Below, piece by piece: positions 49,944 through 60,562 of a stretch of DNA of 64,000 nt. Numbering within the stretch: the first letter of the stretch is position 1; each line of letters begins with the position of its first letter. The DNA lies in the NCBI GenBank assembly GCA_026874595.1, contig CM049316.1, positions 73,251,176 through 73,315,175 on the forward strand. Direction: 5' to 3'. This stretch comes from Sipunculus nudus. Lineage: Eukaryota; Annelida; Sipuncula; Golfingiida; Sipunculidae. The notes beneath the pieces were generated by a model. The model had not been told where the DNA came from. It searched no databases and saw nothing but the letters and a program-made list of their open reading frames with translations. Position numbers and translations under genes: made by a program.

Positions 49944-51890
49944 ATGGATCCGAGGGAGATCCTAGAGATAGGTAAAGAACTGGGTTATAGAGATGCCAGG
50001 CTCAGTGACTTTGTCGAGCAAGAGCGAGTTAAACGAGAACAGAGAGAGAAACAAGATCGAGAACGTGAAGAACGGATGGCAGAACGCGATAAACGCGAAA
50101 AAGAAGCTCAACGTGAGCACGAGTTAAAAATGGTTTTAGAAAAAAAAGAACTGTTACATTTACGCTCTCAAAATAGACATGGTTAAAAAAGGTGACGGTG
50201 ATAATGTAGGTTTAGTTAAGACACCGCCTGTGAATATTCCTGTGTATGAAGACGGTAAAGATAATCTTGATGCATATATAGAACGATTCGAACGTTTTGC
50301 GACCAGTCAGGGTTGGAAGCGCGATACATCGGCGATTAGTTTGAGTGCTCTGCTAAAAGGAAGAGCGTTAGAGGTATATTCACGCATGCCGCCTGCAAAA
50401 GCGTTAGACTGCGATAAACTAAAGGTTGCGCTCTTAAAACGTTTTCAAATGACTGAGGATGGGTATAGAACATAATTCCGAACTTGTCGTCCAAAACGGA
50501 AGGAAACATCCTCACGATTCGCATCACGGCTTAGTGGTTATTTTTACCGATGGGTTGACCTTTCTCGCAAGAGACCTCATTTGAAGCCTTAGTGGACTAA
50601 CTTTTGCGCGAGCAGATCTTGCAAACCTGTAGCAAAGATCTGGCTGCTTTCTGAATGAAAGAGAATACAAGAACATTTCTGAATTAGCTCATGCGGCAAA
50701 GCGTTACACGGACGCTCACGGACTTAGAACGTTCATTTATCAGGGACAGCGTTACCACGGTTTAATATATCAGAATCTTAAAGACGGAAAACAACTCTTG
50801 AATGAGTCTAACAAAAATTGAGATAAAATACAATCAAATGTGAGGCGCCGTTGCTTCATTTGTAATGATCCATCCCACCTTGCAACAGACTGTAAAGAGA
50901 AAACAAAATCTGTATCGAAACCTGATAAAGTTAGTGGCTTGGCAGTAGAAAACCTCTATGATAGGAACTAGGACTCGAGCAAAGGGGCGACACTACGGTC
51001 CTCTCAGAATCCACCGCCACATATGACTGATGCTGACGATAAAGAGGTAGGATGTTTCATTACGCAATTGAAAGATTGTTGTAAAATGGAAAAAGACTGT
51101 GAGCGGTTACATTGCGGACATAAGGTTAATCTCTTAAATATGGCTTGTCCTCATACAAATTCCAAGTCTACGACTACGTGTATGCCAATTTGTCAGGATA
51201 AAGTTGGAAGTCATACTGTAACAGTACTAAGAGATTCGAGTTGTAGTAGTGCAGTCATTAGAAGTAGTCTTGTGACAATTCACAGATAAAGAGCAAACGT
51301 GTGTGCTTATTGACGGGACAATTAGAACGTTTCCTGTAGCTGTTGTGAATGTTGACACCCCGTATCTAACTGGCAGTTTACAAGTACTTGGCATGAATAA
51401 TCCAGTTTACGATCTGATAATAGGCAATGTCGCAGATGCACGTGAACCTAGCGATCCAGATGAGAACTGTACCAACCGAACAGATGGACAGGGGTCTGGA
51501 TCAAGCCGTACTAGAGAGCCTGCTGACATCCCGTCAGTCGATATTAATGCAGTAGAGACAAGACTCATGAAGCAGAGGAGTAAAACCTCTACTTGTCCTC
51601 TGAGAGTACCAAGCGGGATAACAGGTATAGTGTCGGAGGAATTCCTGAAACTATAGAAAAACGACAAAAACCTGTCTCATTTGTGGGAGAAAGCAAAATA
51701 ATTCCACCAGTAGACCGTAAGTACATTTTGTTATCAAAGACAACATGCTCATGCGTAAACTTACAAATACAGATGGTAAACATTTAAAGGAGCAATTAGT
51801 CGTTCCAACTACCTGTAGGAAAGATATTATGAAGATAGCACACGAAAGTTTAATGGCAGGACACCTGTGTCCTAGGCTATATTGTCAGAT
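49944..51890 (+). pseudogene. Gypsy-type gag-protease-integrase remnant, copy A
   Basis: Order: a gag coiled-coil N-terminus (MDPREILEIGKEL, then a long KRE-rich helix), a capsid-like part (VNIPVYEDGKDNLDAYIERF, 50179-50475), and a CCHC knuckle (C-x2-C-x4-H-x4-C at about 50854-50893). A retropepsin-like part follows (VLRDSS, then DLIIGN at about 51410), then an integrase H2C2-type start (CRKDIMKIAHESLMAGHL, up to about 51870). Similarity stops there. Frameshifts lie near 50180 and 51275, with stop codons at 50473, 50590, 50816, 50969 and 51654. No reverse transcriptase lies between protease and integrase. Only the stop at 50473 is private to this copy among those I compared. Confidence 0.8.
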
Positions 51891-51966
51891 CGGCAAATGG
51901 CACAGCACACACATATCATTACACATACACTTACCTAACTTCAGTTAAGAAATTATAATTATATTT

Positions 51967-52080
51967 AATCATTATGTATCAATGATAATGCATATACCTT
52001 TCCCCCGGACTTCACAAGTGTTACAATGAAAAGATATATTGACAAGAATACTAAAAAAATACAATTTTCATTATATTCAT
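51967..52080. other. Right flank of copy A
   Basis: Ordinary AT-rich sequence; because copy B ends at the window edge, the true right boundary of the duplication may lie here or further on. Confidence 0.4.
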
Positions 52081-52350
52081 ACAAGGCTAATGTCCCATTC
52101 ATACTAGAATGATGTCTCGTTCACACCGGATTAATGTCCAATTTATACTGGCAAAATGTTCTTTTCAAACAGGACTGATGTCCTGTTCAAACTGGCCTGC
52201 ATTTAAATTGGGTTAATCTCCCATTCCTACTGGCCTGATGTCCAATTCATACTTGAATGATGTCACTTTCATACTGACCTGATGTCTCATTCATACTGAC
52301 CTGATGTTTCATTCATACTGACCTGATGGCTCAAACGTACTGGCCATAAC
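52081..52350. repeat. ~22-bp minisatellite, about 12 units
   Basis: Irregular tandem of a GATGTCTCATTCATACTG-like unit with CCT/GAA spacers. Units on the right are the most uniform. Confidence 0.85.
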
Positions 52351-52559
52351 ATTCCGCTAAGATATTATTCCGACAAAGTGTAAGGAGAGTTTTTATTCAT
52401 AAAATGACAACCTTGAGCTTCTCTGTGTAAAGCATTTTCCACATACTGCTGGTATGGCCTATGTCTGTACGTTTCGAACAGCTTTATAAAAGCATTTGAG
52501 ATACCAACACACTAAGGATTTAAACAGTTGGTCTCATTTTATTTCCGTTTTATTATTTA

Positions 52560-53216
52560 CTATTTGATGTTTAACACAAAGACTACACAGCTTTCCGTTC
52601 CAAGATAATTTGGGAGTGTTTCTCTCAGAAGGAGACGCCAGGATCCTTTTTCTTGCAGCTGTTGGATTCGAGGCTCCAGCCTTTCTTTCAACTCCGCCGC
52701 AGTCAACAGATATTTCTCACCAATTACCATCACGAAAAATCCACCTTGAGGTATAAAACGAAACCAATAAAGCTGTAGCTGTGTAACTGGTTGCAAATTG
52801 TAAATTTAAATCTCCTATGAAATACATATTAATAAAAAATGTGAAAGATAATTTTACAATAAGCAAAAGATGCCGTAGGTTTCAATTGTACATTTTATAT
52901 GCTGGCACACAATGCCTTTCTTTTTCTCTGACTCCTGTTTTAAAAAATGAATTTTCCAGTAAGGCCACTCAATTCAGTATGGAGTAATTCTATTACTATA
53001 AGCCGTTCCTAATTAGTCCAGCTGAAGAAATATACCTGGTTTTATAAGACGAATAACTTCCTCAAAGCACTCATCGTTCAAGAATGAACCGGTTGTCACC
53101 ACGGCGTCGTAAGTATCTTGAAAAACATAAATCATTCCTTTTTTTTTTACTTCTTTCTTAATTTAATAAAGATTGTGATAAAGCAAATTTTAATGCATCT
53201 GTTATTTTATAAATAT

Positions 53217-53253
<37 letters not shown>

Positions 53254-54379
53254 CTATCTAAAAATATTAAATAATCTTAATGTCAACTTATCCTGTAATT
53301 GCAAATCTAATTTTATACCGGATTTCTACTTTAATTTCAAAATTCCCTCTAACAAAATCAGGCTACAAGTATGTTTTCTTGTTAACGTTGACTTTTTATA
53401 TGGGTTATTTTGGTTTATGATAATGTTCTTTGACCCTACCATGCATATCTGCAACATCTTTCTTTCAACTACAACAGTATGCACTGGCGTACCTTTAGAA
53501 TTTACTTTGATTATGCATCAGCTGTTAAATGACGCTGGCGAGCAAATGAAATCTTACTATTTAATCGGTTTCAATATTAAACAATTGAAATATTATATTC
53601 AATCTGATGAGTACAAATAGATAGATTTACCCTCGGGTATATCAAGTCTGTTGTTTCCCATATAATCAAGTATCAGCTGTCTGTAGCAGCCTTTCTGTTC
53701 AGCCACATTTAACATAGCCCTGTTACAGTCCGGGGCGTCCATGTTATCATATCCTAATTTCTTCAGCTTAAAAACAAATATGATTGCATTTAGTTGAATA
53801 TATTTGAAAGAATTATATTATAAAATGAATTTTAGAGTGAGAATAAAATAAAGACAATTTGTAAAAATAAAATTGTGAAAAGACGTCGCTTGAATAAGGT
53901 GAAGAAAATAATGTTAGATCAACTTCCACTTTAATTTTACATAGGTCTTTATGCTGAAAATTTGATTTGATTCTTACCTCTTCTCCTTCAGCTCCGGTAC
54001 CCGCGGCAACATCCAAAATCCAAGGGTCTTTACGGCTCTTCAAATACTTCCGATAAATAACTGTTATAAACTAAAAATGAAAACAAAATGCATATAAAAC
54101 ATTCCATCTTGATTCAAACAACAACAGACTGACTGTAATTCAATGATTTAGGTAAAGCTATATTGATAGTTTCGTTAAACATGACCATTTACACTTCTAG
54201 TAAAAAGAAATTGCGCGTTTTCGCAAGTAGCCCTCGTTCTATAATTGTAATACTGTAACCAAGGCCCATATGAAATACGGTCGGGTAATACTTATTTATG
54301 ATAGATAAACCATCGCATGTGTATAAGCGAGTATTTGTTTTTCCCGAATCCTTACCTTTATTACAACACCTCCCGCCAT
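52560..54379 (-). CDS. METTL27-like methyltransferase paralogue, shortened
   Basis: Minus-strand exons, in order of transcription: 54356-54379 (MAGGVVIK), 53978-54070, 53631-53766, 53036-53116 and 52560-52744. Phases 0, 0, 1, 1 match the intact paralogue and give 172 codons with no stop. The exon with ILDVAAGTGAEGEE is SAM motif I. LKKLGYDNMDAPDCNRAML is the post-I region, and TYDAVVTTGSFLNDECFEE is motif IV. GGFFVMVIGEKYLL, then RLEPRIQQLQEKGSW, form the C-terminal part. Compared with the intact gene, it lacks the N-terminal helix exon and four residues of the IPGHV loop after GSF. The first exon is inferred from an ATG plus a GTAAGG donor and is the least certain part. The paralogues are far from identical, so the split is old. 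The second exon could also start at the later AACAG acceptor. Confidence 0.7.
53216..53258. repeat. TA-rich microsatellite in intron
   Basis: Imperfect TA run between exons 3 and 4 of the shortened METTL27-like gene. Confidence 0.85.
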
Positions 54380-54651
54380 AATGTTGATCAAACGTGTGTG
54401 TAAACAAATTATCCCATCGCATAAAGGCTAAGTATGCTTTTAAACAAGAACAAATTATGCTGGTCCATGCAGACTTCCTTCTGATGTAATGGTTCCTTTT
54501 AATGTTCCCACTCAGCCTTTCAAAAATTTCACCAAAACCATTCTTTTCAGTAAAATTGGATACAGACAAAACCTCCAATCAAATAACTAAATCACGTATA
54601 CACGTATAGACTAATGTATAACGACGAGGATGTAATGTACAGCTTCGGTTC

Positions 54652-54780
54652 GGTGATCAGTTGCGTTGCGTTGTGTGTTCTTATGATATGAACAACTGCG
54701 TAGTAAACACTTTGCAGTGTGCACTTGTCTGTTGATGGAAAACCCATGGAACAACCTTTTAGCATGAGATCGTTATGTTC
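54652..54780 (+). repeat. METTL27-upstream repeat, copy 3
   Basis: GGTGATCAGTTGCGTTGCGT and TTTGCAGTGTGCACTTGTCT align with 4135-4230. The donor-like GTAAGTCATTG of the other two copies is not preserved. Confidence 0.45.
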
Positions 54781-54828
54781 CGATAAGGCGTTTGAAATCA
54801 TCTGTGTGCTGGTGTACCTTACCTGAAT

Positions 54829-54965
54829 TTAGTTGTGGCAACTATTGCAGTGATGCCTGTGATGCACAAGCAATATATGCTGAGAACACACAGCGTGCAA
54901 CATAGACTATTACAGCCTCACAGTTAAAGGTTGCCAAGGTCTCTTACCAAGTACCATGTCATTAA
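54829..54965 (-). other. Probable 5' non-coding exon of shortened METTL27-like gene
   Basis: The minus strand ends in AAATTCAG|GTAAGG (donor at 54829/54828), about 450 bp before the inferred start-codon exon. The same stretch with its donor is conserved at 5122-5260. The upstream limit of the exon is not determinable from sequence. Confidence 0.4.
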
Positions 54966-55738
54966 GTAAGTGGTTGCATAAAAGGCCTATTTATATCTGC
55001 TATAGTATGGTGGTGTCACATAATGTCATTTGTTATAATCAATATAGCATTCGGCTTGACTGTAACTCTCTGTGACACTCGTCGAAGTATATAATGACTG
55101 TAACAGGAAACAACTGTCTGATGCAACCGCGAAAATGAAACCCTCGCGAAACGATCAAAAAGAAGAAATCGCGAAACATTAGCTTCGCGAATATAAAGCC
55201 AACCACAGTATCTCGAGGTGTTTAGTCTATAATATTGTGCCATTGGTATTTGATAATATGAAGGCATGTTATTCCATTTTAACGTAGTTAGTGTATTTAC
55301 ATAGACAGTATTTGCTAAGGATAGGTTACATTCGAATATTTAATGTAAATTGTCATATTTGGCATGGAAATATTCTAAAATTATTACATTTCTATTTATT
55401 GTATTTTTTTGCGGTGTATCGAGTAGAAGGTGCATTTCATTACGGAACCTAGTTGCACATCACAAAAAAAAAATATAATAACAAATAAGTCACTCGGGAT
55501 GTCAATTTCAAGAATATAATATCATAATTCACAATGAGTCACAATCTACCCTCCGATCAGCTGGTTCATATCACGTGACTCGGCAGACAAGTTCACGCTT
55601 CTCCTGTGTATACAAAACAATCCAATGTTTTGGCTCGCATGGTAGTTCACCTCTGGCGGCTAGCCAGACGGGTTGTCAATCTGTAGATATAAATCCAGCT
55701 GCACACAAATGTCCTGGTTTAGAGCCCCCTGTCAATTG
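54966..55738. other. Repeat-like CGCGAA-rich stretch, no gene
   Basis: The part at about 55125-55215 has GCGAAA/CGCGAA motifs ending in AACCACAGTA, a layout that I associate with bivalve dispersed repeats. The minus-strand open frame 55016-55267 runs through it and is not considered a gene. Confidence 0.35.

Positions 55739-55811
<73 letters not shown>
55739..55811. repeat. (CT)n microsatellite
   Basis: CTCTCT run with TTT interruptions. Confidence 0.95.
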
Positions 55812-55812
<1 letters not shown>

Positions 55813-56371
55813 GTTTCAATTAGCCATTCATCATCCTCCGGCTGTTAGATACCGAGTAACTTCCTTCTCGAAAAACTCAGCACCATAACAACACAGCGTC
55901 GAGACGGAGCCCTGTGTCTGTTACTGGGAGCTATCTAAATGGCTCAGAATACGGCTCCTCGAGACTGACTGGGGAGCATAACTCATCTTTTTACGATACC
56001 ATGGTCGATGAATAGTACCCCACGTCCATACTACGAAACAAACAGGTGATATGATGATTATCACATGAAGAAGATTTTATAAATGTAAAAATAGGAAATC
56101 ATTTGGAACATATTACTCATAGGTTTCTTATGACCAAAGAGCAGAGATGATTACACATCTGATTCAGGTACATCGAGCCTGTTTGACGCAAGAATAAACT
56201 TGTGCTACCGACCAATTACGTTGTCCGCAACAAATATATAATTTTGCAACTATATATATATATAAAGTGAAACATCTTTGTCGAAGTTTAGGGGCTGTAC
56301 AATGATGCTTCGACTTGTCCATCTTTTTGCACAAATAGTATTTTATGTGGTAATAATTAACTTGCACTTAG
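55812..56371. other. No recognisable feature
   Basis: Nothing supported. The region ends at the outer edge of the LTR. Confidence 0.4.
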
Positions 56372-56618
56372 TGTCACGATTCACGCCGCAGGTCCCATGA
56401 CAAATAAGGTGACAGTTCATGGCCGAAAACAACGTTTATTTTACTCCTATGACTTACAATTCCAGGCCAGCCTTACTGTAACTTTCCATTCCGCTGCCCG
56501 CGTTCGTCACTCGCTCTCGACTCAGGACCTCGCTCTCGACTCGGGATCCCTCCGTATTACACTTACATTCATAAAATAAAATTACGCTTTTAAAATAAAT
56601 TACGGCCGTCTCCCTACA
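56372..56618 (-). repeat. Gypsy-type 3' LTR (about 247 bp)
   Basis: On the minus strand it starts TGTAGGGAGACGG directly after the purine-rich AAAAGGAGGGAATA (polypurine tract) and ends GTGAATCGTGACA, giving TGT...ACA termini. An AATAAA polyadenylation signal lies inside (about 56430). It sits downstream of the Pol C-terminus on the same strand. The matching 5' LTR would lie beyond the duplication copy B and is not seen. Confidence 0.65.
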
Positions 56619-58082
56619 TATTCCCTCCTTTTAATATTTTAAGCCCCCTTAAATATTAAAATAACATTACTTATACAAATTAAGAAATAGAGCAAACTGT
56701 TAAAAATATGCATTATATAAGACAACAACCATGGTGTCCTCAATTTAACTGGTTAACTGCTTCCAATAGACTTCTGCAATTTAAGATGATAGTTACAAAA
56801 CTGTGTCAGTCCGAAAACATTTCACAATTGACCATGCGTCAGGTAATAATGACCAAAGTAATATAAAGCTGTCGTTATACATGAATCAGAAGATAATACA
56901 TATACAGCATAAGCAAGCAAATAATCTAAACCTCGTTACAAACCAAAAATGCCTTTCTATTAGAATCCCTGTCAGTTCTGTACCCTTTAATACTCTAACC
57001 CCGTACTACCAATCCATACTAGACATTTACACGGTTACATGGTGGCACTAGGACATGCCAAACTGACAGCATTGTGACAACACAACAATATGGCAACGCA
57101 ATATAAATCCTGGTTATACAACCTCACCATACGACAATTTAGAAGTCACAGCACCACCAAACATTACATATTCTATATATAATATTGACCCTGGCATTAC
57201 ATCCATTACCAGCTGTAACACATATCCCACAGGACTACCCAATGCCAACATATACTCCGACATAAATCCAACAATTACAGTAATACGAGTTTCAGTATCC
57301 TCAACAATACTCAGCACAGTGCAATATGAACCGGTACAACATCTAGTGACAGAATTCTAACCTACTATACTATACATCACCCAATAGATAATAATCCTTG
57401 CATACTGCACTCTTTAGTTACTGACCAGCTTGATGGTTTTAAATGTCACCCTTTAATATGTGTCAAGACGTAATTACTTATAGTGCTATCCCGTTCATTA
57501 CAAAATAATAGCAAGTTAAAACTATAATATCACATTAGGCCTATTCGAATATCTTCATATAATAACTTTAAGGAGAACACAAATAAGGTAGGTTTAGAAA
57601 AAACCCATGATGCTTAAATCTCTACTGCGTCTTCTAATAAGACATCAACCGCGGCTTCAAATAAGACATCGTCGTTACTTAAAAAAAAACATAACTTGCA
57701 TGTTACCTATATGCAATAATATGTCAATCTACAAAAATATATATATAAAAGGAAGGGTTCTTATTAAATGCAATCAGGTCAAGGCTCAACCACATTAGAG
57801 CAAAAACTGAAGTACAGGCGAAGATATCAAACATTCAGCGAATGCATTAATCTACAATAACCTACTCAGTGACCACTTTTACATACTAATGTCACAAGGA
57901 TTCATGCCCCACCTTCAACAACATTAATATTCAGAACAAACCTTAATTAACACCTCTCACCTAGTCACAGTAAGTGCTGCCAACTCCACACAATATGTTC
58001 ACACAGAGGTGCTTAGTTACCGTGAAAACCCTAACCTGTTGATAATGCACCCTATTCCGAATACAGCAAGTAAGTCAAGTTA
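56619..58082 (-). other. Region between Pol stop and polypurine tract
   Basis: About 1.46 kb between the end of Pol and the LTR, with no recognisable env-like frame. Overlapping open frames on both strands near 57065-57357 lack family resemblance. Confidence 0.4.
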
Positions 58083-58523
58083 TCATATCATAAAATTAAC
58101 AGGCCTAGGCTCTTTAAATGGATTTGAGTGCACCTTTTTGGTAGCCCTCTGAGAACGTCTGAGCTCATTTTGCCCCTTTGGAACAGAAGCCTCGCACCCT
58201 GTATCAGGTGTCACTTCGAAAGATAGCTGAATATTATCTAAATCGCCTAAACAATTATCCGAGCTGTCGGATTCCTCACCTGAATCGCTTAATTCAGAAT
58301 TGTGCAATATCTCTGCGGGAGCCTCCTGTACACCAAACTCGAAGCTCCTTGGGTCTATCATTAACATTTTCCGGTTAACCCATTGACTCTCACCACCAAG
58401 CGTTGGTTTAATCTCACACGTATTTGATTCATCAATGATTGACACAATAGTATATGGGTTTTCAGAGAAAACGTTTTCTAGTTTGTGACGGTCCCTAAAC
58501 CCCTTCCTTTGAACGAGTACCCG
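58083..58523 (-). pseudogene. Gypsy Pol C-terminus (integrase tail), truncated
   Basis: The minus-strand frame starts at the edge of duplication copy B and reads RVLVQRKGFRDRHKLENVF, then NPYTIVSIID, with REQ/SQRATKK-type basic residues and a short tail ending at 58083. This is the integrase C-terminal domain plus tail of a Ty3/Gypsy polyprotein. It has lost everything upstream at 58523/58524 but shows no stop codon or frameshift in the part present. It is a different family from the gag-protease remnant in copies A and B. Confidence 0.7.
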
Positions 58524-58878
58524 GGATTATTACTGCCCGCCACATTAACTGTATCAGTCCGTTTGAGTTCACTCTGATCCTGCACGTCGAGCTCAGGGGT
58601 GACATCGAAAACAAAACGGTTTCACTTGTGTACAACTGTAATCTTCGTGAATGGATGAGTGACCGATTAATAAAGATATTACAAACCGGCTTGTTCGGTA
58701 TCGACTTCCCCTAGCCATCAGACAGCCCTATCGGGCCAAGGCCATATTATCAACAAGATACTCGATCCATCCCAAGCATAAGGATCATTACCGGACTGAA
58801 ATTGGCAAAATATTAGGCCTTTTATGTGTGAAGATGCCAGCGCGTGTCAGCTGTTGAAATATGTTTCTTGAGTAATGA

Positions 58879-59154
58879 GTGTCGGTTGATAAGACGCGGG
58901 GTAGTTTTATACAAATTTTATGTACCTGTTTGTTCGGTATTACCTTCGGGCTTCCGTACCGTCCTATGACTGAACATGCAGCATCCTTTCTTATTGAAAT
59001 AGTACTTCTTAGGCTGTACAATGCTCTGATGGGATCCCTTTACCAGCAACGGGGAATCATCTTATTACTAATGGGTCTCTGCGCTGCACTTAACATTGTG
59101 GACTATTTATCCTGCTCCTATATTTTGGGGAGAGATTTGGTATGTCTGGCATAA
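58879..59154 (+). pseudogene. Transporter-like fragment (possible MFS/MCT), copy B
   Basis: A 91-codon frame with two hydrophobic stretches: LCTCLFGITFGLPY, and LYQQRGIILLLMGLCAALN after LLRLYNALMGS. The arrangement LFG-x2-FG, then LxNA, then QxGI-x4-MG resembles the C-terminal half of monocarboxylate-transporter-like MFS proteins. The typical GPP and Asp after it are absent (ALNIVDYL). No other exons are found, and the equivalent in copy A is frameshifted. I read it as a decayed fragment; chance is not excluded. Confidence 0.3.
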
Positions 59155-60465
59155 CCAGGTTGCTTAAGAGATTTCGTTACATGCTGGGTAAAAGCATTAA
59201 AGCCGTATGAAATGACTTCAGGTCAATCCATTTTTTAAGAGGTGCCGTTCCGCTCCTTTCACCGTTCCTGACGTAAAACCTCTTTAATTTACAGAATTAA
59301 TGGGATGTTGTAAAAACGGAATAGTCTAAACAAGCCTTGGGCTCGTTCTATTTTACCTATGAGGAAAACACATCCAGACGTTGGACATCAAGCATACAAG
59401 CCAAAAAGACGAAACAGGTAATTGTATATACAGAGATTTTACTTAATTTCAAAACGTGACCAAAGACATGTGCATAAGAGAAAACTGTATAATGGTGGTG
59501 TTCCAACTGTGCTGGATGCTATTGAGCAAAATTTGCATTAAACATACCCAAATTAAAAACAATCTGATAGGGGGGTAAACCCCATGCATTACATACTCAA
59601 AAACAAATATGGCTGACTCATAACCCGGATTCATATCTCATCTGAAACCTAAAAATGGATCAGTAATTTAGATTGTTGAAATATGAAATGAAATGGGCGG
59701 CGGGGGGAATCCTCCGGGTAGGAATACTGAAGAAAGTGGTCAAACAGAGTAACGATTACAGAGCCTTTACGTCCATCGGACTACAAGAAAACGACATAAT
59801 GAGGCCTGATTAGCTGTTTTAGTCAAGATAAGAGAAAATACAAATTTTACCACACCGTAGCGGCCAACATATATAGTTGTCAAACTTTGATTACCCTTCC
59901 ACGAGTCACCCTCTTGCGAATCATCCCTACCCTTGAAGTTAAACAGGCGCCACTGAAAGCGTCTGGTACTGCTCTAAAACAGAGTCCGAAACCATAATAA
60001 AGTTCCGCAGGTGTGCATACTTAATTCAGCTAGCATTAAAATGGATTCGGTTTCCCGAGAAAATGCGTATTAATAAGACGTGCAGTCCCTGTAGAGTATT
60101 ACACTTTCTATTTACAATACTGCCCTATTAAGCAAAACGTTTAGTTGAGAATAAGACCATTTTAGTGTACTTCAAATACTAGATGCATAATTTAACATGA
60201 TGTCAGGATATTCCCTAATTAGTAAAGACGTTTATTATTCGCATCACGAGGTGAGGTTTGCTGTATTTACATGATTTTAGGAAAGACAGTTTTAATAATT
60301 TACCTTTATTTACAACAGATATGTCAATTTTTTTCTCTCTACATTTGCCAAAAGGTAATTAAAACATGTTTCTGACTCAATGGAACCCAGCTAAATTGAG
60401 TGCCTAAGCTCGGTTTTCTTGTATCCTTATGAACAGTGTACAGCGTAATTATGAGTTCCTTGTAC
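59155..60465. other. Copy B, no gene recognised
   Basis: Counterpart of 47124-48430 with few changes. Nothing supported. Confidence 0.4.
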
Positions 60466-60469
60466 TATT

Positions 60470-60562
60470 CGGTCCTGACGATGCGTAGAAGTTCCTCAAA
60501 ATAGTCATCATTAACATGGCTAGGTGCAAAGGACGCGTAAGTCACAACGGCATCATTAGTAT
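60470..60562 (-). pseudogene. METTL27-like orphan exon 4, copy B
   Basis: Same 93-bp open exon as 48433-48525, with two base differences (Y-A in place of N-T before SFAPSH). The donor is lost as in copy A. Confidence 0.8.

Larger units (their letters stand above)
46488..51966 (+). repeat. Segmental duplication, copy A (5.5 kb)
   Basis: It matches 58524-64000 base for base with few differences over its full length, in direct orientation. The offset is 12036-12037 bp at the left edge and 12034 bp at the right. The left edge is sharp: similarity begins at GGATTATTACTGCCCGCCAC and the flanks differ. The right edge cannot be placed because copy B runs off the window. The copies share frameshifts and stop codons in the retroelement part. 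Confidence 0.95.

Noticed and set aside
54189-54578. 129-codon minus-strand open frame overlapping the METTL27-like 5' exon
   Set aside because: It reads through the conserved donor and intron, has no recognisable domain, and does not match any METTL27 segment.
57065-57357. Plus-strand open frame of about 97 codons without ATG, rich in Thr, Asn and Pro
   Set aside because: It overlaps an antisense open frame (57114-57317). There is no family resemblance and no splice signals that I would trust.
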